From Girardinichthys multiradiatus (lineage: Eukaryota; Chordata; Actinopteri; Cyprinodontiformes; Goodeidae), in the NCBI RefSeq assembly GCF_021462225.1, contig NC_061817.1:6359327-6423326 (forward strand): a stretch of 64,000 nt of DNA. Direction: 5' to 3'. The position numbers and the translations under genes are program-made. The notes under the pieces were generated by a model. The model searched no databases and was not told the origin of the DNA. It saw nothing but the letters and a program-made list of their open reading frames with translations. Below, piece by piece: positions 11,301 through 23,100 of this stretch (position 1 is the stretch's first letter; each line of letters begins with the position of its first letter).

Positions 11301-13589
11301 AGTCAAACTTTATTAATACACTACAAACCAGCGTTCTGATAACTCCATTCACTCTCATGGTAAGGTCTCCTCTACATAGAAATCTATTGAATAGAGCCAA
11401 CAGCACGTTAGGAATGCATTGGAGTCTATGAAGTTGAAGTTGAAATCAACGTTAGTTAAAACGTGAAAGGGAACTTTTCCCTGATTCAGTAAACACGTAA
11501 AAGAAACAGTTTGATGCACTAAATCAAGCGTTAGTACTGTTAACCTTTCCTGTTTCTGTCCCCTGACCGTAGTCTGATGACACAGGGGAGACGCTTTCTC
11601 CAGGGCCGAAGTTACTAGTTTCCTCGGGGTTAACTCCCTCACTCATACGTTGCTGAGTTGAGCATGAAGAAACAGCATCAAAACACTGAGTTGTTGACGA
11701 GATTCGGGGTTCTTTTTAATGACTTTGCAGCACGTAAAAACACAGGGCTTACAGACTCATACACCGCTGCTCCGGTCGCCGTCTCTACCCACCCCACACA
11801 CACAATAATACCGACGTCACTCCTTCACTCTTGATTCTCAGCTACGGCAGCACACAGCGCCACCTCTGTCCGGAGGAGTAATGTCAACATCTTCCATACA
11901 CACACACGAAACATACACCCCACACACTGAGCTTCTAATCACATATAGTTCAGGCAATTCCTGCAACAGTACATTCAAACGTTATACACACACAAGTGGT
12001 GTTGGACTAGGAGTAAGCACAGTACAGGTGTTTACCGCTATTACTTCGGCGACACCCCTGACTACGGTAGCCGTAATGCTGCAAGAGGTGCGGCTTTGTA
12101 GTTTACCAGTCGTACTGAAACATTTTGACAGAGCGCCGTGTACAACCAGTATGGATCAACCAATTAACCAATTGATCCATAGATAAGGCGCTCCGGATTA
12201 CAAGGTGCACTGTCATTTTAAAAAAAAATTAAAGGTTTTTAAGTGCGCCTTATAGTGCGGAAAATACGGTAAATATCTTGTAAATGAAACATAATTTAAA
12301 TTACAATAATATAATATTAACAAAAATACAAACATGACATTAAAACTGAACATATACAACAAATATGTGTACTAAAGATATATGGTCAGTTTTTTGTTTT
12401 TACTCAAATGTCTGGAAAATCAGTGAAATTTGAGGATGGAAAAGTGAGATGTGATGCAGCAGAACCTTGATCATTTGATCCCACAGGCAGAACAGTCTGG
12501 AGAACAGACGGGCCCACTGCAAGAGCTGCTTCCTGACCCTGCTGGGTTTCTGCATCCCACTGGCTCTGCTCGGCTTACTGGTGCTGGGGACGTTGTCCCA
12601 GGAGCTACTGGTGATGGCTCTGGGCCGCCAGGGCACAGAGACACTATCGCTCTATCTGGTGAGCGTCCAACCAGGGGCAAAAATCAACCGCTTTGCTGTT
12701 GTTTTTAAAGTCTGGATAAAAATCATGGCTGCTTGTGTTGCTCAGGCTCCTATAGTGAGAATATTTGAATCTCTGTCTGGAGAGCAGCAGCTTTATTGCT
12801 GTGGTGGACTGGTCCTTCGCTCTTTCCTGCTGCTCATCATTGCACGCTTCTCCTTCAGGTAGGAGGCCTCAGACCATCTGTGCTTTCAGTTTGATCAAAT
12901 ATAATTAGGTTACTGTCTGTTAGTTTTTGTTCTCTTGCTCCATCCCAGCGTATTTCTTCCCAAGAAATACGCTAGGATGGAGTAGTTTTTTCTTGCTTAT
13001 ACAACCTTTTTTATATCATGTTTGATTATGACAAAAAAAAATTACTCAAAAAGCAGCCAAGTTGGAAAAACATCCAGTCAAACATAAACAACTGAGTGTC
13101 TTGAATTTGTAGTTATCAGAACATCTGGTTTATCCCAATCTAAATAATGTGTATATTATTTCCATTAGATTTTTTCCTGAACGCCAAACTGTGCTGCCAC
13201 ATAAAACTATTCACACCCCTGGAACTCTTTTACATTTTTGTCATGCTACAACCAAGACCTTCAGTATATTTTACTGAGAATTTATATGTTAGACTAACAC
13301 AAAGCTGTGGGTAATTTTAATGTGCAATGAACTAAACTTCTCCCTCGACTCTCTTCAGGACTCAGCCGACTCTCTCCAGCAAACAGAAACGGCAGCTCCA
13401 GGAGAAGCTCGAGTACATTCAGGAGGCGGTGAAGACCAAAAAGGTATCTGCTTCCGACCTGGTCCTGGGAGCGAATGATCTCTTTTAGGTTTTAATGGTC
13501 TGTTTTTTTAAATTTTTTATCCCTTCTAAAAAAAGTTGTACAAAGAGTATCTGCGGCAGAGCGTCAGCGATCATGACATGGACTTGTAA
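5313..13589 (+). CDS. Dynamin/EHD-like GTPase-related membrane protein, 310 aa, 8 exons
   Basis: Exons: 5313-5415, 9432-9592, 10173-10271, 10354-10499, 12487-12658, 12746-12858, 13359-13443, 13536-13589. All junctions are GT..AG and phases close over 933 nt. An in-frame TGA at 5292-5294 makes ATG 5313 the first start in that exon. The N-terminal half resembles the second half of a dynamin/EHD-type G domain: DLILIFFDPMGQALCKRTLN, then FYLSKADEAG (G4-like, residues about 76-79), then MPTIYIPNP. No Walker A or G3 motif is seen, so exons may be missing in the 4-kb first intron with its assembly gap, or the domain is truncated. Hydrophobic segments at about 184-206 and 247-264 predict two membrane passes, followed by a basic tail ending SDHDMDL. 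I cannot name the family and assign no function. Confidence 0.72.
5649..6919 (-). mobile_element. Tc1/mariner-type DNA transposon, family A, copy 2, both ends present
   Basis: The 30-bp ends at 5649-5678 (starting CAGGGGTTGGACAATGAAAC) and 6890-6919 are exact inverted repeats. TA precedes the left end. The right end touches the assembly gap, so its TA is not visible. Total length is 1271 bp. The transposase reads on - from about 6460 to 5701 but is broken by several indels. Compared with copy 1 (PDLNIIEPLWG) this copy reads PDLNIMSHFG after a one-base deletion, so the catalytic glutamate is lost. It lies in intron 1 of the GTPase-like gene. Confidence 0.95.
6920..7019. other. Assembly gap of 100 N
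   Basis: Exactly 100 unknown bases, probably a scaffold gap of arbitrary length. It starts at the last base of a Tc1 inverted repeat. Confidence 1.
7020..7690 (-). mobile_element. Interspersed retroelement 3' region, reverse orientation
   Basis: The part 7020-7370 is close to the reverse complement of 22150-22500. The following part, with ACAGGAAAGTTTTAAGCCTA and TCAGATCTCTGATGTATGAC, is of a type common in fish LINE 3' regions. There is no intact coding sequence. The exact family is not resolved. Confidence 0.6.
7691..7765 (+). mobile_element. tRNA-like SINE fragment
   Basis: A B-box-like core, GGTTCGAGTCC, is followed by TACTGCATGTCCTCACTCCT, the layout of a fish tRNA-derived SINE. A second copy in reverse orientation is at 56285-56440. 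It is not a functional tRNA gene: no cloverleaf can be folded around the B box. Confidence 0.5.
8285..8545. repeat. Pyrimidine-rich low-complexity tract
   Basis: About 260 bases are dominated by TTCTTT and CCTTT-type words on the + strand. Open frames here (rich in F, L and S) are by-products. It lies in intron 1 of the GTPase-like gene. Confidence 0.8.
9643..9960. mobile_element. Short Tc1-like MITE remnant with a nested LINE tail
   Basis: The left end contains TTGCAAAAGTATTCATACCCC, the hallmark end of a common fish Tc1-like family, and the right end shows a diverged complement near 9943-9955. Inside, 9692-9735 matches the LINE tail seen at 3610-3660. It lies about 50 bp after exon 2 of the GTPase-like gene. 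Confidence 0.6.
11088..12268. mobile_element. DNA transposon with CCGTATTTTCCGCACTATAAGGCGC termini, non-autonomous
   Basis: The ends 11088-11112 and 12244-12268 are exact inverted repeats (starting CCGTATTTTCCGCACTATAA) flanked by TA on both sides, which fits a TA target duplication. Inside each end a subrepeat of the type CGGATTATAAGGCGCAC recurs. No transposase frame is visible in the 1.18 kb. The central 11340-11990 part may be a nested insertion. It lies in intron 4 of the GTPase-like gene. The superfamily is not assigned. Confidence 0.8.
12938..12982. repeat. 21-bp inverted repeat, 20/21 match, 3-nt spacer
   Basis: The arms 12938-12958 (starting CTCCATCCCAGCGTATTTCT) and 12962-12982 are reverse complements with one mismatch (position 9). 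The spacer is CCC. On the - strand the mismatch would be a G-U pair. It lies 80 bp after the sixth exon of the GTPase-like gene. Confidence 0.95.
13203..13345 (+). mobile_element. Tc1-like terminal fragment (family B)
   Basis: The text CACCCCTGGAACTCTTTTAC through TTAGACTAACACAAAGCTGT matches the end region of the fish Tc1-like family seen at 9643, 29378 and 53085. It stops about 14 bp before the acceptor of the exon that starts at 13359. Confidence 0.7.
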
Positions 13590-14103
13590 AAAAAAAAAAA
13601 AAAAAAAACCCACTTGGGACCAATATGCCAAGATTTCACACCAGCTAAAAAGATGTGTCTTCATTTCAGAAAACTGCTCCATGATCTGGTGCTTTTGACT
13701 TTGTCACAGACTGTTAACATGATGTCGGCTCTATAAACGGTACACTACATGCAGATCAGATGAGCTTGTTACTGGTTTCTTCTTTCTTCTGAGCACTTTC
13801 ATGCTTGTGTCCTGTACCTCTGTCTCATTTCAAGTAATTCAGATCTAAACCACTGATTATACAAAGAAGTCCAAATTATTTATAGCAACATATTGCACTG
13901 ATTTGACTCTTTGTAAATATTTTGAACTTTGATGGTGTTAATTCACTTATTTGTATTATTCCTCCACATGTTTGTGATTTAGTTAAAATATTCAAATTAA
14001 AAATCCTGCAGTTCCGATTGTTTGCCAGCAGTCATGAAATTGCATCTGGGAGCATTTTGACTTTTTCATTTCCTGTCCACATTGTGATCATTTTATTAAT
14101 AAA
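13590..14103 (+). promoter_or_regulatory. 3' UTR of the GTPase-like gene with polyadenylation signal
   Basis: The TAA at 13587-13589 runs directly into a pure A tract (13588-13608, 21 A). A consensus AATAAA is at 14098-14103, which would give a 3' UTR of about 530 nt. No coding signal is seen in between. Confidence 0.5.
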
Positions 14104-14279
14104 TAAACAGTTCAATAGATAAAACAATATGTGTGTTCATACAGACCAGGTTATTGGTTTTTATCATTTATTTTACCTCATTGTTTATGTCTGCAGGTTT
14201 CTTGCAACCTTAAATTGGGTTACAATATTTTAAGGCTTTGGTAAATGAGACCTGACAGGGATTCAATGCCACATACTAT

Positions 14280-14740
14280 AACAATAAATCTAAACAAACC
14301 TCCATTAGATGGAAACCATGTTTGGAATGAAACATCCTCATGTATTTTTGAGGTTGGTCTACACCCTGTTACATGAGAGTTCAAGACATCCAGGAAGTGA
14401 AGCTTGGGGCAGATGGGTCTTCCATCTGCACGATAACCCTGAGCATCCTGCCAGATTGGTTCCAAAGTAGCTTAATGACAACAAAGTTAATGCTTTGAAG
14501 TGGTCATCAGTCTCATTGAAAATTTGCGAACAGAGCTGAAAATGTGTGGGTATGTGAGGTGACCTACAATCCTGACTCAGTTATTGCAGTTGTCAGGAGG
14601 AATGGGCCAAAATTCCTGCAAGAATCTTGTTGAAGGGTACCCAAAATATTTGACCTAAGAAAGAAAATTATAAGGATGGAACTAATAAAAATGTAATAAC
14701 GGTCTAAATAAAATTCGCTTTATTCTTTTAGGGAATAAAA
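14280..14740 (+). mobile_element. Degraded Tc1-like relic (Sleeping Beauty-like group)
   Basis: The text TCTCATTGAAAATTTGCGAACAGAGCTGAAA and CAGGAGGAATGGGCCAAAATTCC corresponds to the catalytic-E region and 3' end of a Tc1-like transposase. The frame is broken throughout. A related relic is at 48890-49560. Confidence 0.65.
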
Positions 14741-16134
14741 ATTTTGGCAACCCAGTAAAAATGTGACCTGTCAGCTTATTCAGCCATCACACCGACCCTT
14801 CTCTCTGTGCTCAGAGCTTGTGGAAAAAAAGTGCACGGGATTATTTTCTATTGAGAACTCTGGCTTTCTCCAAACAACCCCAAAGATAAAGTAAACAATG
14901 GCTTTTCAGCTCTTTCCCAGAAGAACCTTGTACAGTGATCTTATGAAAACTTTTATTTTAAATCTTAAAATGGAAGCAAAGAAATACAGATTCAAGAACT
15001 TCTGTGACTAAACGTATATAAAACCTTTGATAATACCGGTACTCATCCAACAGAGTACAGCTATTGTGTGAGCAATGGCTTACTTTTTACTATGACTTTA
15101 CAAATATTCATATGTATTAAGTTTTACTGTATTACTGTGTTAAAGTATTTGTTTTGGTGGTTGAAAGAAGGTCTAAAGAAGAGTTTATGGTATGTTAGAA
15201 ATACTATTTAAATGAATTTCAGGCAGTTGTTGCAATTGCAGTTGTTGCAATTGCAGTTGTTGAAACGCTTTGTTTTGCCCTGTAATATAAAGTAACTAGA
15301 TTACTAAAATATTCAACATTCTTTACAGTTTCTTTTGAGTTTGCTACTTTTTGTGTATTTACAATTGTCCTTTAAATTGATCAATTAGTTTTATGTGTTG
15401 CACGTGGCTCCAAAGAACAGGATATGATCAGACCTAAGAAAGCACAAGAAAAGCAAAGTCATGAATATTACAAAAAGAAATGTAAGATTTACCTGTTCTT
15501 CATGACATTAGTGATTAAAAAAAATACATTTTTCTAACCTTAGAACTAAAGAAAAATGAACAATTTGCTTTTAACAAAGTGCCAAATGATTTGAAAGCTT
15601 TTTTTAGGAGAGCAGCTAGACCATCAAAATGAGATGTTAATGTTTGAAACTTTATAACAAACAAGCTCAGGTTGAAATAAATCACCAATACATGCAATCA
15701 GAGGAAAAATAAAGATTAAACAAGTATTTCCATGTTCCACTGCGTTTAAGGAGAGAAAGTAGCAGCCAAAACAAACTTGTGTCTGAACAAAGAAGGAATG
15801 GGTGAAATATTTCAATAATACCTACAGAGAAGAAATTGTTTCTGCCCATCAGTCTTGAAAGGGATATAAGGCCTGAGAAAAAGATATTTTACAAGTAAAA
15901 TACGTTTGCCAGTCTTCCCAGGAGTGGATGTCCCAACAAATTCCCCACATGCTCTTACTGTGCAATGTTTAGAGAAAGTTTCAACCATGACGGCTAAATG
16001 TCAGACTCTACAGGGCTTAGTTAGCAAGTTAATAACAGTACAAGAAGAAACAGACTGGAGTATGACTTTTTTTGGAAAGGTTTCCAAGAAAGTTTTTCTT
16101 CCCTCTAAAATGAAAATGGTTGTTTAATTTTAGT
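14741..16134. other. Intergenic stretch with a 15-bp minisatellite
   Basis: There is no recognised gene. A 15-bp unit (GCAGTTGTTGCAATT) is repeated twice and partly a third time at 15233-15272. The rest is AT-rich with no repeat that I recognise. Confidence 0.5.
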
Positions 16135-16430
16135 TTGGGTGACGCAGTAATTGGCACTGTTGCCTTGCAGCAAGATGTTCAGGGGTTTGAATCCCAGCCG
16201 TTGCTCTTTCTACATGGACTGCATGTTCTCTGTGAATATGTGGGTTTTCTCTGGGTGCTTTAGTTTACCCCCACAGTCCAAAAACATGACTGTAGATGAA
16301 TTGCTCTCTATATATTGTCCTTGGGTATATGTGTGTGTGTCTGTGTTGCCATGGGATGGTTCACCACTATTCTGTGTTTTCTCCTATTTGTGAATAATGG
16401 TTCTCACTGTGGTTCACTGGAGGCCCAAAC
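16135..16430 (+). mobile_element. tRNA-derived SINE-like repeat, old copy
   Basis: The text GGCACTGTTGCCTTGCAGCA, a B-box-like GGTTTGAATCC, then CATGTTCTCTGTGAATATGT and CCCACAGTCCAAAAACATGA follow the same order as the better preserved copy at 37990-38325. Confidence 0.7.
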
Positions 16431-17135
16431 TATTAGAAATGGGCTTGTACCCTTTACCAGACTGATAGGTGTCAATGTCTCTGTTTCTCAGCTGTTCTTG
16501 AATTTCTTTACATAGGATCATGATTTGTTTTTTTAAGATCTTTTATTTTAGCCTACTTCATGCTGTCAGGCATGTTCTCTTGATTTCTTGATTCTACAAG
16601 TTTGGCAGTAATTGGGCTGTGAGTTTGACCGGTAAAATATACACCCCAAAAAATGTGGTTAATCATGATATTTCATGATTTAAAATGGGGGTGTTTAAAG
16701 GTCTGGGTTTTAATTTGAAAAATGTATAATAATAGGTTTGTACATTTTGTCAGATTACCCTAAAGACAATGCTAAACATATACATTTATTTAGAAGATTT
16801 TCTCCAAGGACAGCCAATAGTATTTAACACAAATTCTCTCACAGAAAACTCTTACATATGTAAACATTGTATCACGGCCCCAGTGAGATAAACTCTTTTC
16901 CTGCCTTGTCTCTCCGAGTGTTTGCTTTCCTGGCATCCAGGGTTAGGCCCTTGTGAACAGGAAGGAGGTTGACGTATTTTCCGCAGGCTCAGACCGGGGA
17001 AAGTTGTTTCCTGAGCTTCTGTGTTGATGGTTTCCACACCAAAGCGTCGCCTTCCTACAAAATGACTGAAACAGACTTTAGGAACTCTTAAAAGTGGTAT
17101 TTTTTTTCCAAGTTGTTTTTTTTTTCTTCTCGCCG

Positions 17136-17174
17136 ATGTCCTGCCTGTTCTTGAGCTGGCTGCTGAGAAGATGA
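17136..17174 (+). promoter_or_regulatory. 12-codon upstream ORF overlapping the rabep2 start codon
   Basis: The upstream ATG at 17136 opens a 12-codon frame (MSCLFLSWLLRR) whose TGA at 17172-17174 overlaps the main ATG at 17171 as ATGA. The upstream ATG has a weak context (C at -3); the main ATG has A at -3. If both are in the mRNA, this could limit rabep2 translation or allow stop-start coupling. The transcription start is not known. Confidence 0.5.
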
Positions 17175-20100
17175 ACTCGGAGAAGGAAGACCTAGGTAGT
17201 CAAAGCAACAGGTTTAATTAACTTTACTCTGCTTTACGTGATGCTGCCCTGCAGTGCTGTCAGATTTATAGCTGGGGTTTTATTTGTTCTTAATGCTACC
17301 TTGTTTCTAGTTTCCAGGAAAAGCTGAAGCAGTTTGACGTTAACAGATAAACGTTAGCTTGATTGGCCGTTAAAATGAACTGCAACTGCTAGCTACAGCT
17401 AACACGTTAAGCTAACTTACCAACATTTCTCCTCCAATAATACCAGTTTTAACTATTATTTTTTTCACTATTATTTCACTTCAGTACAAAATATGTATTT
17501 TCATTATATTTTTTTAAGTACTTGCTTTATTATTGACTGTAAGAGATAATATTTTGCAAAGTAACATTAACTATTAGTTATTAAACCAGTAACCCACAGA
17601 TAAAAAAAGAGAAGCGAATCAGAAACTAAATAATGAGAAGTGGAAATGTAAAACCTTTTTTTTGGACAGTTTTGGCATTTCTATACGTGGCCGTTAATCC
17701 TATTTTACAAGCTATGCTGTTTTGATTCAATCAGATAAATGCAGTGATTTAAGTCCTTGAAATAATATCACAGATTATATGTTGCTTATTGTGAAATATT
17801 AGCTCTCAAGTAAAGGATAAACACCTCAAGTGTCCTTAAGTGTCTTTGGGTATTTGAGATAAAAGTCCTTTTGCAGTTAGTTGCATGTTAAGAGTTTTCA
17901 TAAAAGTTAGACACTTGCTGGAAGTGTTTATTTCTTCTCATTTTGATAATTATGGGTTACAGCTGAAGAAAGCCCGACATTTTGTTTCTTAAAAAATTGT
18001 TTAGTTGTGGCCTACAGTCAGACTTCTAACTTGACAGCCGTCCAGCAGGCTGGCCGCTAAAGAAGCTGGTTGTTGTCTGAGTGCTGTATTCAGGCATGAT
18101 AATGGAAAATTTTGTGGAAGGAAAAAGTGTGGTTTAAAGAAGCATGCGCAGGTAACAGGGATAACGGGACTTATAGGAGGATTGTGAAGCCCATTCAGGA
18201 GTTTGGGGGAAAGTCGCACCAAAACTGATGAATCCAGGCAGCTACAATTGTCAGATCCCTTGTATTAACCCAAACCTGAACCAGAGACAACATCTGAACT
18301 ATCTTACCTGGGATAAGGATAAAAAAAGAAGTCCAAAGTCCTCTTTTCAGATGATATTAAATATTGCATTTCATTTGTATATAAAGGTCTGGAGGAAAAA
18401 TGGAGAGGTAGGCAATCTAAGCAGCTTGGGAACCAGTGTGATGTTTCCAAGTGATGATTTAAGGAACCATATCTGATGCAGGTGTTGGTCCACTTCTTTT
18501 TTTTATTAAAATCAAAGTCAGTGCAGGCATGAATCAGGAAAATGTAGAGCGATTCAAGCTAGTATCAAACTTTATGGAGACACCGATTTGATCATCAGCA
18601 TTAAGAGATAAAAAAAAGTTTAAATAAATCATTCTGTGAAACTAATCAACAGAAAATAAGTTTCATCTTTGGGATAGATGAACTTTTCAATAGCCTTGAG
18701 AAGCAGCTGTATGTGTTCAGGGCTCAGTATCATGAACACAGTAAAGGACTTTTCTTTCTCTGCTCTTATAACTGAATATAGTTGTTGTTTGCTCTCCTGT
18801 TTTAATAACGCGAAGGTGTTTTAAACAAAAGGAGAACCTAGTTGCACTCTTGTTGTTTAGATCTGTAATCCTGTTCTGGGCCTTCCAGGGGACACCTGCT
18901 TCATGTGTGGGTTTCAAGGTCAAATTCTAGATTTCACTGAATGCACTTCCTCCTAAACAGTAACTCTGCTGTCAGGTCTGAAAACTGAAACCTTACACTA
19001 ATATTTGTTTTTTGCTGTAAGTTTATTTAATGTTTACTCAATAGAGCTTTAACATTAACTCAATTAACATTGAGGTCGTATGCATCCTGCAATGATGGTG
19101 GTGCCACATTAGCCTAAATGTATATTTTTTAAAGGGTTAACTACAGTCTGCCATCTGCAACAGTTAAAAATGAGGCTGTTTTTAGGTCTTAATGAAATGC
19201 TAATTTCTGTATAATTAAATCAGAAAGGTTTATGTAATTTAAATAGATCTTAATTAAATCAGAACATGTGCAGCTTTGTTTTAGTTCTGCTGAGTGAGAC
19301 TTTATCACCACTTCTATGTCAGAAAAATATTCCTTTTGGAAAGATTTTGTTTTTTCGTCTTTCCATTCACTTTGATCTTAATGTTCTTTTTATGCGTGAG
19401 TTTTTTTTTAATGATAGTTGTGAAGTAATTATGGGTTTGAAGGACATTATCATATAATAGCATCCTGTTTAAAGTACTGGTGTCCAAAATCTTTGCCATG
19501 TGGGCCAACATTGTCAAATTGGAAGTACTCGGGGCTTTAAGTTTTAAAATAAAAATTTTAAACACAAAAATTACTTTATTGTGAAGATTTGTATTTGTAA
19601 CAGCACAATAATAAACCAAACATTAAATATTTTAATGACACAAAGTCGTCTGATTTTGGAAAGATAATGAGGATCTTAAGCATTTGCCCTTTTTAAAAGA
19701 AAGACATGCTTGTGTGTTTTGGATCGATTTTTTTCTGTTGTCTCTCTATAATTTGTTTGTCAATTATCAGCAGCAAGACCCAAGTATGGGTCACCCTGCA
19801 GAAGAAAGCTTATCTTCTATAGCCTCATTTAGAGAGCTGATGGTACTCGTGCTTTTCAGTAAAGGTTGCTGGATGCGTGGTTTAGAAAAGATAAATACTT
19901 TTCCATTTTAAAAGGAGTTCATTCAGGTAGTGAAAATCTCACCCTAAAAAATGTTAAATGTGCCTCTTTGTATCCGCTGCCTGCACAAAAGCATTCTAAG
20001 GACTTTAAATGGCCCGCGGGCCGCAGTTTGGACACAGCTGCTTTAAATAATGCTGGAAAAATGAACCTTGCTATAAACTTGTAAAACCTTGAAGTGAATT

Positions 20101-23100
20101 GATATTTTAGTCCAGTAGCATAATCAATACAAAAAAGAATAAATTAATTTAAGTATATGTGGTGGGAAAAACATGTATTTTTTTTAAGTCACTGGTGAAA
20201 CAATTATGGCATAAAAATATAAGACAGTAAAAATGTTAGAATGATAAAAAATGAGATAACACATTAAAATAAAATTTTCAGTGTGAAACTACGCGACTAC
20301 GGTAACAGATTCATACATTTCAGATCTTCTCCAGGCATGTAACACATGTTGCTGCGTACGCTGCTTTAGACATCCTGGAATAAGTAATAAATGATAAACG
20401 TTTGTCTTGTTTTCAGTGGCGAGCCTGCAAGCCCAGCTAGCCGAGTGCCGGGCTCAAGTCGAGCACTGGCAGGGCGTGGCAACGATCTGTGAGCTGAGCA
20501 AACAGGAGGAACTGGCCGAGCTGCAAAAACAATGTGATGGAGAGATCCAGTCTCTGCAGGAGGCTCTCAGAGGTCAGCAGCTGTGTGTGTTGGGCTTGTG
20601 CTTCTACAATGCTTCAGATGTAAAAATGCTGCAATGATGTAGATATGTTTTAGAAAAATGGTAATATGACTTTACACAGCTTAAGTTAGAGGCAAATCTA
20701 AAGTGATAACTGGTTGACATTTTTTACTTTCTAAATAAATCCTAGTCCTGGGGAATAGACAGAAACCTGCTTTCTTAGACCTTCTGACTAATTTTGCAAA
20801 GCGGGAAGCTGCAAATAACGCTAACATGACAACAAACTTTATTTTAGACATTAATTTATTGTGTTGAAGTGACTTCCTGGCCATTGTTCTGATAGTATCT
20901 GATAGTAGCATCAGGTCTTCTGCTGATGTTAGCGATGTGTGCTGCTTTTAGCTCCTGGAGGGCAGAACTAGACTGCAGGTTTTAATATTATTACATCAAT
21001 GGGTTAGCATTGTTTTCAGCGTTTTTGCCTTGTTTCTGCAGCACTAGATAATTGTTATCAAACTACAAAAATGGCTGAACGGGTTAAAGTGGAACGCTCT
21101 TTGACCTCTAGGGGGGCGTGGGGTGAAGTGCCTCAACAGCATTTAAAGAGATGGCACCAAAACAAGTTTCTCTCAGACGCACTTCAGAACAGGTAGAAGA
21201 GGAGCCTGAGGAGCTACAAGAACAAGGAGTTCAGACCAAAGCATTGAGTTTCCACTTTATATAGACCACAGCTGGATGATTTAAGGAAGGATTTAAAAGC
21301 ATATGTCCCCTTTAAGATATTTTTCCAGAGTTTTACTAACTTAAATCAAGGACGTGATTACAGAGTAGACATTAAACTGAACACATTTAGCCCAGTTAAA
21401 CTGTAAACTTCAGCCTTTCTGTGAATTTTCTAGAATCGTACCTTAGTTTGAGATTCCAGAAAGGAAGCCAACATTTCCAAATCCAGCGTGATTCCCAGAG
21501 GACAAAGATGAAAGAGCAGAAAAATAAAACGGAGCATCTTTACTATGTTCAGCCTTCCTGTTGCTGAAGTCGGTTCTGGGTCCATCGCTCCTTCACCAGT
21601 TGAAATGTTCTGAACTGACACCTGGGCAGTCAGATTGTTTTTATGCCTAAAAAAGTTGCAAACGTACAAAATAGCAAAGGAGTAAAATGACCAGATGTCG
21701 CTAAAGTGTCTTTGCAGCAGCCAGAGTGGAACGCCAACATGTCCTTGTTGAAACATTTCTGAAGACTTTCTGAGACTTTAGGACAGAGTCTATCTGTCTT
21801 AACAGCTGAAGCTTGGTCCAAACTGGCTCATCATCAGGACAGTGATCCCACACACAGCAGCTAATCTATGACAGAAAGGCTGGAAAAGAAAATAATCAAT
21901 GTGTTGCAATGGCCCAGTCAAAGTCCAGACTTAAATCTGGTTGGAGTGCTATGGTGAGATCTTCAGTTTATTGAAGGTTCTGCTCAGCTCTCTGAAGGTA
22001 GCTGTTTCAAGGCTTCATCTTTGTTTAAACGTTATTGAACACTTGAGGTTAGCTTTAAATAATTTTATTAGCATGTAAAGATCAGATTGGCTGTATTGTG
22101 ACGATATTGTTGTAAATAAGTGCCGTTTAACTAAATAATCTGAAATGAAACTATCTGTGTAGTTATGCTGCTATAGGCTTAAGCAGCTAGAGGACACAAT
22201 GACCACTTTCACCCTCTTCGCTACATTCTTATACTACTCTCCAATTTTGCATTATTTGCGGTTATTTCAGCTTCTACCTTTATGTTATCTCTCTTTTCTC
22301 TTCCTAGAAGCTACACCTGGCCTGGCTCTGTGTCTACCTGTGACACCTTTCTGGAGAGAGGAATCGTCCAAGCTTCTGCTGGCAACAACTTAATGCTCAC
22401 CTTCTACTGATGATCCACATGGCCCTGTCTTTTAGTGTTTAACCCTTTCTCTCTCCTAGACATGGCAATTGACTGAGCTTCTACTGTGACTAACTCTATG
22501 TGCTCTCTTTCAGACTCTAACCTTGAAAACTGGCTCAAAGTTTATCTGTTCTTTCTTTCTAGGTGAAACGACTAAAGGAGCTACATCCATTAACATTTAC
22601 TTTTCCTTCCCATAGAAAGTACTCCTGGATCAGTGCTTCTTTGTTGTCTTTGTGTCTCTGCTCTGTTCTCTCTAACCCCCAGTCGGTCGTGGCAGATGGC
22701 CGCTCACACTGAGCCTGGTTCTGCTGGAGGTTTCTTCCTGTTAAAAGGGAGTTTTTCCTCTCCGCTGTTGCTACATGCATGCTCAGTATGAGGGATTGCT
22801 GCAAAGTCAACGCCAGTGACTGTCCACTGTCTCTACATGCTCATTCAGGAGGAGGGAATGCTGCAAGTCACTGACTGGATGCAATCTGCTGGATTTCCTT
22901 GGATAGAAAAACTTTTTATCCAATTTGAATAAATAACTAACTCTGACTGCACTGTTCAATGATTAGGATTAATTGGAATGTATGAACCTGACTGTTGTGA
23001 AGTGCCTTGAGACAACATGTGTTGTGAATTGGCGCTATATAAATAAAACTGAATTGAATTGAATTGATTTGTTTATAAACTTAAATGCCCTATTTTCAGA

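Noticed and set aside
12938..12982. microRNA precursor
   Set aside because: The total hairpin is 45 nt with a 3-nt loop, much shorter than a Drosha substrate.
16664..16684. Hairpin AATCATGA..TCATGATT
   Set aside because: The arms are only 8 bp, expected by chance in AT-rich DNA.
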